Below are positions 5,072 through 10,442 of a stretch of 10,442 bases of DNA, in pieces; position 1 is the first letter of the stretch; the number at the start of each line of letters is the position of its first letter. The stretch lies in NCBI GenBank assembly GCA_943845485.1, contig CALTNV010000059.1, positions 1-10,442 on the forward strand. The letters run 5' to 3'. Source of the DNA: an uncultured Flavobacteriales bacterium (GTDB taxonomy: Bacteria; Bacteroidota; Bacteroidia; Flavobacteriales; CALTNV01). The position numbers and the translations under genes are program-made. Under the pieces are notes generated by a model that had not been told where the DNA came from, did not search any database, and worked only from the letters and a program-made list of their open reading frames with translations.

Positions 5072-6895
5072 TTAAAAGTTATAAATAAATGGTAGTCGAG
5101 CCTGAACCTGGTCATTATTTACAATAAATAATATATCTTTTAGATTTTTCAATATCTTCGATTCTATTGATTTATTCTTAAAAGAAGATGTTTGGTTCAT
5201 GTCACCTTCCTCTAATTGATTAACTAATTTAAGAATATCATCAAACTTACCCTTTTTTACTTTAGGGTACCTTACAGCTATTGGATTATTAATTTTAGCT
5301 ATTTCAGCTGCACCCTTAATTGCCTTATCAATACCTCCTAACTCGTCAATTAATCCTATTTCTAATGCATCAATACCAGACCAAACTCTTCCCTGTGCTA
5401 TCGCATCAACATCTGCGTTTGTTTTTAATTTTTTTCTGCCGTTACATACTCTAGTTAAAAATGTCTCATATACATTTTCTACACTTTGCTGAATAATACT
5501 ATATTCTTTATCAGTTAAAGGTCTAAACATAGAACCTAGATCTGCGTGATTAGCTGTTTTTACACCATCAAAATGAATTCCAAGTTTTTCCTCAAAAAGT
5601 TTTTGAGCATTAGGTAACACACCAAAAACACCTATAGAACCAGTAATTGAATTTGGTGTAGCATAAATTTTATCAGCTGCACATGCAATATAATAACCTC
5701 CTGAAGCTGCAACATCTCCCATAGACACAATAATAGGTTTTGTTTTTTTAGCTAAATAAACTTCTCTCCATATTATATCAGAAGCTAAAGCACTTCCTCC
5801 AGGTGAATTAACTCTTAAAACAATTGCTTCAATATCTTCGTCTAATCTTGCTTTTTTAATATTACTTGCTAAAGTTTTAGATCCTATTGTATTATTATCA
5901 CTTTTTCCAGTTTTAATTTCTCCTTGTGCATAAATAACTGCAATATTTGCATTTTTAAAATTTGAATTTCTTAAGTTTTCATTTTGGTTTTTAGCATATT
6001 TATTAAAAGACACGAAGTTAATATCATCTACCGAATTTGTATTTAAACGATTTGATAATATAGTATCTAATTCGTCTGCATATATTAATTTATCAGCAAA
6101 CCTTAAGTTTATTGTTTCTTTAACATCACTTAAAATCAAATCGTTTGTAATTGATTGAATCTCATTTATTGTTAAATCTCTTTCTATTGCTATAGAGTCT
6201 AACATGTTGTTCCATATTGAAGATAAAAACCTGCTGGTTTGTATTCTGTTTGCTTCAGACATGTTATTTTTCATATAGGGCTCAACAGCACTTTTAAACT
6301 TATTGTTTTTACCTCTAATTACTTGCATATCAACACCCACATTTGCTAACATGTCTTTAAAAAACATTTGGTTTATTGACAAACCTGTTAATTCTATAAT
6401 GCCTTCTGGATAAACAAAAATACTATCTGCTATTGAACTTAAATAATATCCTTTTTGAGAGTATCCTGTTGAGTAGGCATAAATAAACTTTTTTGAGGTT
6501 TGTTTGAAATGTTTTAAAGCATTTCTTATCTCAAAAGTAGTAGCAAAACCTGTAGTAATATTATCAATATTTAAAACTATTCCTTTAATACTATCATCTT
6601 CTGCTGCTTTTTCAATACTGTATAAAATAGTGTTTAAACCAACAGTTTCATCTATTTTAAAATTTGTTGGATTGAATTCTGCTGAACCTACATCTTTAAT
6701 GTTATCTGCCAACTTTATTGTTAATACTGTGTTTGTTTTAGAATTAATTTTTTTTGATTCTAAATCTGACATTCCTTTTGTAAAAAGGGTAGCTATACCA
6801 GCAACAAAAATGGTGAAAAATAATATTGACCCAATTACAAGAAGAGTAATACCACTTAATAGAGTAGCTAGGTAGGTTTTAAAAAATGATTTCAT
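5072..6895 (-). CDS. sppA: Signal peptide peptidase SppA, long (67 kDa) type
   Basis: This 607-residue membrane serine protease has two tandem SppA domains, as in E. coli SppA, which cleaves leftover signal peptides within the membrane. An N-terminal membrane segment spans about 11-38. The catalytic lysine lies in the first domain in FKSAVEPY (K201, equivalent to E. coli K209). The catalytic serine lies in the second domain in VAASGGYYIA (S398, equivalent to S409). RVNSPGGS (about 361-368) is the conserved glycine-rich loop, and SITGSIGVFG (about 416-425) is also well kept. Length is normal for the long bacterial form. It is divergent from folK across 141 bp, a pairing I recall from other Bacteroidota. 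A terminator directly follows. I see no clear TAnnTTTG promoter, only the weaker TATTATTG at 6933-6940. Confidence 0.96.
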   Translation of the reverse strand: MKSFFKTYLATLLSGITLLVIGSILFFTIFVAGIATLFTKGMSDLESKKINSKTNTVLTIKLADNIKDVGSAEFNPTNFKIDETVGLNTILYSIEKAAEDDSIKGIVLNIDNITTGFATTFEIRNALKHFKQTSKKFIYAYSTGYSQKGYYLSSIADSIFVYPEGIIELTGLSINQMFFKDMLANVGVDMQVIRGKNNKFKSAVEPYMKNNMSEANRIQTSRFLSSIWNNMLDSIAIERDLTINEIQSITNDLILSDVKETINLRFADKLIYADELDTILSNRLNTNSVDDINFVSFNKYAKNQNENLRNSNFKNANIAVIYAQGEIKTGKSDNNTIGSKTLASNIKKARLDEDIEAIVLRVNSPGGSALASDIIWREVYLAKKTKPIIVSMGDVAASGGYYIACAADKIYATPNSITGSIGVFGVLPNAQKLFEEKLGIHFDGVKTANHADLGSMFRPLTDKEYSIIQQSVENVYETFLTRVCNGRKKLKTNADVDAIAQGRVWSGIDALEIGLIDELGGIDKAIKGAAEIAKINNPIAVRYPKVKKGKFDDILKLVNQLEEGDMNQTSSFKNKSIESKILKNLKDILFIVNNDQVQARLPFIYNF

Positions 6896-7011
6896 TTGAA
6901 TTTAATTTGTAATTAAGGATTAAAAATAATTACAATAATAAAACAATATGTTTTAATTTTAATAACAATATTACATGATTGGTTCTATCTCTATGTTAAA
7001 AGGATAAAATG

Positions 7012-7019
7012 TATTTTTG
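7012..7019 (+). promoter_or_regulatory. Candidate -7 box (TATTTTTG) of folK
   Basis: A full match to TAnnTTTG, 17 nt before the folK ATG, which would give a leader of roughly 10 nt. The nearest clear TTG (6979-6981) is 30 nt upstream, too far for a standard -33 element. Confidence 0.35.
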
Positions 7020-7036
7020 TAAATTAAAAGTTTGTA

Positions 7037-7534
7037 ATGAATAGATTAGTTATCCTTTTAGGAGGTAATATTGGTGATAAGATTCCTAATTTAACCAAAG
7101 CAGTTTTCTTAATTGAGTCAGAACTGGGTAAAGTGGTTTTAAAATCATCTTTATACGAAAGTGAACCTTGGGGTTATGATGATGCTTATCAATATTTAAA
7201 TGCCGTGGTTATTGTTGAAACGTTTTACTCAGCAAAAAGATGTTTAGATGTTTTATTGAGTATTGAAAGAAAGTTAGGTAGGACTCGAAAGCAAACTAAA
7301 ACCTATGAAGCTAGAACCATAGATTTAGATGTTTTGTTTTATAATAATGATATCATTGAAGAAAAAGATTTACTTGTGCCTCATCCATTACTTCACAAGA
7401 GAAACTTTACTTTGATACCTCTAAAAGAGTTGATTCCTAATTTTATACACCCTATGTTAAAGAAATCAATTATAACTTTATATAAGGAAAGTAATGATGT
7501 TTCATTAGTAAATAAAATAGGTGTTTTCAAGTAA
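7037..7534 (+). CDS. folK: 2-amino-4-hydroxy-6-hydroxymethyldihydropteridine pyrophosphokinase (HPPK)
   Basis: The 165-residue protein transfers pyrophosphate from ATP to 6-hydroxymethyl-7,8-dihydropterin, the step before dihydropteroate synthase in folate synthesis, in the cytoplasm. Conserved blocks appear in order: LGGNIGD (8-14), ESEPWGYDDAYQYLNAVV (41-58), IERKLGR (76-82), the HPPK signature RTIDLDVLFY (93-102) with the Mg-binding aspartates D96 and D98, and PHPLLHKRNFTLIPL (115-129). Length is typical of a stand-alone enzyme, with no fusion to FolB or FolP. It is transcribed away from sppA. No terminator hairpin is evident in the 131 bp after it, but the next gene has its own promoter. 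Confidence 0.96.
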   Translation: MNRLVILLGGNIGDKIPNLTKAVFLIESELGKVVLKSSLYESEPWGYDDAYQYLNAVVIVETFYSAKRCLDVLLSIERKLGRTRKQTKTYEARTIDLDVLFYNNDIIEEKDLLVPHPLLHKRNFTLIPLKELIPNFIHPMLKKSIITLYKESNDVSLVNKIGVFK

Positions 7535-7582
7535 AGTCACCTGTTATATTATTTGATAAAGTAAAAATTAAGATTAATTTTA

Positions 7583-7611
7583 TTGTTAATTGATTAAAAT
7601 ACTTATACTTG
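7583..7611 (+). promoter_or_regulatory. Promoter of the OmpA-like/TPR lipoprotein gene
   Basis: TTG at 7583-7585 and TATACTTG at 7604-7611 are spaced by 18 nt, close to the Bacteroidota arrangement TTG-N19-TAnnTTTG, with one mismatch in the -7 box. It gives a leader of about 50 nt. The leader is A-rich before the ATG (AAAGAATTATAAAAG), which in this phylum favours strong translation. Confidence 0.5.
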
Positions 7612-7665
7612 TAAGTTGATTACTATTAAAGAAATAAAATAATATAATTTAAAGAATTATAAAAG

Positions 7666-9390
7666 ATGAAAAAGTATAATCTTCAAGGTCTTGGTGCAGT
7701 AGCAATTTCAGGATTAATGTTAACTTCATGTGGTGGTTTAAATAAGATGCAAAAGAATGTATCTGAATTAGATTTTACTGTTACTCCAACTGTCTTAGAA
7801 GCTAAAGGAGATAGTGTAAGTGTATCAGTTAGTACTAAAATTCCAACTAAATATTTTTCTAAAAAAGCAGTTGTTGTTGCAACTCCTGTAATTATTGCTG
7901 AAAACGGAGAAGAATTCGCTTTTGAGTCTGAAATTTTACAAGGTGAAGGTGCTGCTGGAAACGGTACGGTTGTAAATTATAAGGAAGCAACATCTATTTC
8001 TTATGATGATGTTATTTCATATGCTGATGCAATGGAAGTTGGGGAATTAAAAATTAAGTTTTCTGGAACTCAAGGAAGTAAAGAATTATCTTTTTATTCT
8101 GATGCAATTGCTCAAGGAACTAAAACAACTTGTTTTTTAGTTGTTAATGACGATTTATTTATTTTAGGTAAAGATGCTTTTGAAAGAGTAACTTCTCATT
8201 CTTTTAATGCAGAATTTAATTATTCAATTAACTCTTCTTTTGTTTCTTATAAGGAGCTTAGAGACGAGGATGTTAAAGAATTATCTGCATTTGTTAAAGA
8301 AAATGCTTCAAATGAAAGAATTTCTTTTCAGAAACTTTTTATTGATGCTTATGCATCTCCAGATGGAGAGTTGTCTGAAAATACAGATTTAGCTAAAGAA
8401 AGAGCTGAAACTGCTGAAAAAGCTGTTGTTAAAGTATTAAAACAATATAAAGTTGACGCATCGGCTGATGGGTTTGTTGAATTAGAGCCTAAAGGAGAAG
8501 ATTGGGACGGGTTTAAAAAATTAATGCAAGCTTCTGATATTGAAGATAAAGAAATTATTATTAGAGTTTTAGAACAATACTCTGATGTTGAGCAAAGAGA
8601 AAAAGAAATTGAAAATATTGCTGCTACATATGAAATTGTGAAAAAACAAATTTTACCACAATTAAGAAGAGCGGAAGTTGCTTTACAATATGAAAAAACA
8701 GGATATTCTGACGAAGAATTGAAAGAGATTGTAAAATCAGAGCCATCAAAGTTAAATGTAGAAGAATTATTGTTTACTGCAACTTTGTTTGATGATTTAA
8801 ATGAAAAATTATCAATTTATAAAATTGCTGAAACTCAATTTCCTCAAGATTGGAGAGGTGCTAACAATGTAGGTGTTGTTTTAGTTGAAATGGATGATTT
8901 AGAAGGAGCTGCTGCTCAATTTAGTAAATCTAACGCAATTGAAAACTCTTCAGTATCTAGAAACAACTTAGGTATTATTGCTAGATTTAGTGGAGAAAGA
9001 GATGAGGCTAAAGAATTAATTGAATCTGCTTTAGATTTAGGTTCTGATGTTTCTTATAATAGAGGGATATTAGCTATTCAGGATGGAGATTATGATATGG
9101 CTGTTGAAAAAATGGATGGTTATAATACTTTAAATGATGGTTTAGCATTGATTTTAGCAGGTAACCCAGAAAAAGCAATTACTGTAATTGATGCTTCTGA
9201 AGAATCAGATTCTGCTTTAGGTTATTACTTAAAAGCTGTTGCTGGCGCTAGAATGGAAAATGAAGGTGTTGTTGTAGCAAACTTAAAGTCTGCGATTTCT
9301 ATAGATCCTTTATTGGTAGCTAAAGCATCAATAGATGTTGAATTCTTAGATTTTAGAGATGCTGAGGCATTTAAAGCGATTGTAGAGTAA
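7666..9390 (+). CDS. Lipoprotein with OmpA-like motif and C-terminal TPR-like repeats
   Basis: This 574-residue acidic protein begins with a lipoprotein signal (GLMLTS-C, lipid cysteine C24 followed by GG). Residues about 35-190 look beta-rich. Residues about 224-256 (FIDAYASPDG...N...AKERAETAEKAV) match the OmpA-C peptidoglycan-binding pattern with D233, N239 and R246. Then come DWDGFKKLM (from about D279) and ILPQLRRAEVALQY (about 329-342). The same order of motifs occurs in Bacteroidota OmpA-like and fimbria-associated outer-membrane proteins, as I recall them. Residues about 365-560 are helical TPR-like repeats (WRGANNVGVVLVEMDDLEGA, SRNNLGIIARFSGERDEAKE, DVSYNRGILAIQDGDYDMA). It has its own promoter and terminator. 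Its coding sequence is dominated by GAA, AAA, GCT, GTT and TCT codons, more uniform than its neighbours, which suggests high expression. It is probably an outer-membrane lipoprotein touching peptidoglycan; the exact role is unknown. Confidence 0.85.
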   Translation: MKKYNLQGLGAVAISGLMLTSCGGLNKMQKNVSELDFTVTPTVLEAKGDSVSVSVSTKIPTKYFSKKAVVVATPVIIAENGEEFAFESEILQGEGAAGNGTVVNYKEATSISYDDVISYADAMEVGELKIKFSGTQGSKELSFYSDAIAQGTKTTCFLVVNDDLFILGKDAFERVTSHSFNAEFNYSINSSFVSYKELRDEDVKELSAFVKENASNERISFQKLFIDAYASPDGELSENTDLAKERAETAEKAVVKVLKQYKVDASADGFVELEPKGEDWDGFKKLMQASDIEDKEIIIRVLEQYSDVEQREKEIENIAATYEIVKKQILPQLRRAEVALQYEKTGYSDEELKEIVKSEPSKLNVEELLFTATLFDDLNEKLSIYKIAETQFPQDWRGANNVGVVLVEMDDLEGAAAQFSKSNAIENSSVSRNNLGIIARFSGERDEAKELIESALDLGSDVSYNRGILAIQDGDYDMAVEKMDGYNTLNDGLALILAGNPEKAITVIDASEESDSALGYYLKAVAGARMENEGVVVANLKSAISIDPLLVAKASIDVEFLDFRDAEAFKAIVE

Positions 9391-9414
9391 TTAATCTTAT
9401 TTTATTTTACTTAT

Positions 9415-9442
9415 AAAAAAGCCTTCTTTTGAAGGCTTTTTT
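9415..9442 (+). terminator. Terminator of the OmpA-like/TPR lipoprotein gene
   Basis: A perfect 12-bp stem, AAAAAAGCCTTC (9415-9426) with GAAGGCTTTTTT (9431-9442), closes a TTTT loop 25 nt after the stop. It isolates this gene from cysS. Confidence 0.9.
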
Positions 9443-9489
9443 GTTTTCTGTTATTTTTAATAGGTAACATATATAAACACTCTTTTTAT

Positions 9490-9497
9490 TATCTTTG
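9490..9497 (+). promoter_or_regulatory. -7 box (TATCTTTG) immediately before cysS
   Basis: An exact TAnnTTTG match ends 4 nt before the cysS ATG at 9502. The 11 bases TTTGTATTATG are identical to those at the sulfoxide reductase start (2533-2543). No TTG sits at the expected -33 position. If used, the message would be leaderless or nearly so. Confidence 0.45.
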
Positions 9498-9501
9498 TAT
9501 T

Positions 9502-10442
9502 ATGAAAAACAATTTACATTTATATAATAGCATTTCTGGAGAAAAAGAAAAGTTTGTGCCTTTAAATCCACCCTTTGTAGGAATGTATGTTTGTGGTCCA
9601 ACAGTATATAGTTATGTTCATTTAGGAAATGCAAGAACTTTTATATCTTTTGATTTAGTAAATAGATATTTAAAAAAGCTTGGTTATAATGTAAGGTATG
9701 TTAGAAATATAACAGATGCGGGACATCTAGAAAATGATGCTGATGAAGGGGAGGATAAAATAGCGAAAAAAGCTAGAATAGAACAATTAGAACCAATGGA
9801 AATTGTTCAGTATTATACCTTAGATTTTCATGAAGTATTAAGGAAGTTTAATACCATTCCTCCATCAATTGAGCCAACTGCTACTGGCCATATTGTTGAA
9901 CAGATTGACATGGTTCAAGATGTTTTATCAAAAGGTTTAGCTTATGAGATAAATGGTTCAGTTTATTTTGATGTAGTTAAGTATAATGAAAAAGAAGATT
10001 ACGGTGCTTTATCCGGAAGAAATATAGAAGATTTAATGTCTGGTACAAGGGACCTAGATGGTCAATCAGAAAAGAAAAATGCAGTTGATTTTGCATTATG
10101 GAAAAAAGCATCTCCTCAACACATTATGAAATGGACTTCTCCTTGGGGAGAAGGGTTTCCTGGTTGGCACTTAGAGTGTTCTGTAATGAGTTCAAAGTAT
10201 TTAGGGGATAAGTTTGATATTCATGGTGGTGGCTTAGATTTAAAATTTCCACACCATGAATGTGAAATTGCACAAGGTAACGCTGCACATGGAGAGGATC
10301 CTGTTAGTTACTGGATGCATGCTAACATGTTAACTTTAAATGGTGCAAAAATGAGTAAGTCTATAGGGAATACTCTAATGCCAAATGATTTGTTTACTGA
10401 TGATAATAAAGTGCTTAGTAATGCTTTCTCACCTGCTGTTGT
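9502..10442 (+). CDS. cysS: Cysteinyl-tRNA synthetase, 5' part (3' end beyond the window)
   Basis: The frame is open from the ATG at 9502 to the window end, giving 313 residues of a protein usually near 490. It charges tRNA-Cys with cysteine in the cytoplasm. Class I features are clear: [18 protein letters not shown] (29-46) contains the HIGH-type signature HLGN (40-43), and KMSKS is at 283-287. The zinc ligands that select cysteine are all present: C31, C226 (HLECS), H251 and E255 (PHHECE), with spacings equal to C209/H234/E238 of the E. coli enzyme. [13 protein letters not shown] (241-253) is fully conserved. The missing part would be the tRNA-binding C-terminal helical domain. It is separated from the upstream lipoprotein gene by a terminator. 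Confidence 0.97.
   Translation, partial: MKNNLHLYNSISGEKEKFVPLNPPFVGMYVCGPTVYSYVHLGNARTFISFDLVNRYLKKLGYNVRYVRNITDAGHLENDADEGEDKIAKKARIEQLEPMEIVQYYTLDFHEVLRKFNTIPPSIEPTATGHIVEQIDMVQDVLSKGLAYEINGSVYFDVVKYNEKEDYGALSGRNIEDLMSGTRDLDGQSEKKNAVDFALWKKASPQHIMKWTSPWGEGFPGWHLECSVMSSKYLGDKFDIHGGGLDLKFPHHECEIAQGNAAHGEDPVSYWMHANMLTLNGAKMSKSIGNTLMPNDLFTDDNKVLSNAFSPAV

Noticed and set aside
5014..5115. N-terminal extension of the DCC protein (34 extra residues)
   Set aside because: It would translate through the sppA terminator and overlap the end of sppA by 44 bp; family members begin shortly before the FDGVCxLC motif.
6504..6875. Open frame of 123 codons on the + strand
   Set aside because: It lies entirely antisense within sppA, whose protein has all catalytic motifs over its length; the antisense translation is hydrophobic noise without family features.
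7025..7036. AAAAGTTTGTAA before folK, resembling the repeat at 510-521
   Set aside because: Only the A/T-rich core is shared; the dyad partner AACTTC and the terminator are missing, so it is probably coincidental.
8207..8392. Open frame of 61 codons on the + strand
   Set aside because: It is an out-of-frame shadow inside the OmpA-like/TPR lipoprotein gene, covering its conserved OmpA motif.

Overview
The window is a very AT-rich bacterial chromosome segment whose gene content points to the Bacteroidota, most likely Flavobacteriales. The evidence is the set of family-typical proteins (a Big_5 Ig-like lipoprotein, an OmpA-like/TPR lipoprotein, the divergent sppA/folK pair), several TAnnTTTG -7 boxes, near absence of Shine-Dalgarno sequences, and a decayed GAPDH tail of the kind seen in this phylum (ending VRRLLYY). 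No phage, transposase, CRISPR, rRNA or tRNA is visible.

Layout. Bases 1-76 hold the last codons of an unidentified + strand gene. Bases 77-833 carry no intact gene, but they are structured: three strong hairpin terminators (113-149, 263-302, 534-571), a second copy of the 'stop codon plus dyad plus terminator' module that ends the first gene, and between the copies an antisense remnant of a GAPDH C-terminus (321-455) with an upstream frameshift. Then come a membrane-anchored coiled-coil protein on the - strand (834-1772) and, divergent from it across 61 bp containing a perfect 16-bp palindrome, a + strand run: comF-like phosphoribosyltransferase (1834-2523), free methionine-R-sulfoxide reductase (2541-3020) and an Ig-like lipoprotein (3017-4615; ATGA overlap). 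On the - strand follow a DCC/DUF393 thiol oxidoreductase (4612-5010), whose stop overlaps the lipoprotein stop tail to tail, and sppA (5072-6895), with a terminator between them. Divergent from sppA is folK (7037-7534), then a monocistronic OmpA-like/TPR lipoprotein (7666-9390) with its own promoter and terminator, and the first 941 bp of cysS (9502 to the window end).

How they fit together. These are mainly housekeeping and envelope genes: folate synthesis (folK), translation (cysS), repair of oxidised free methionine (fRMsr), membrane proteolysis (sppA), and lipoproteins. I see no evident defence, secretion or biosynthetic cluster. The most unusual part is the gene-free 77-833 stretch, which looks like a decayed rearrangement involving a former gap gene. 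Smaller points of interest are the palindrome between the divergent genes at 1783-1798 and two genes whose -7 box lies only 4 nt before the ATG, suggesting leaderless transcripts.
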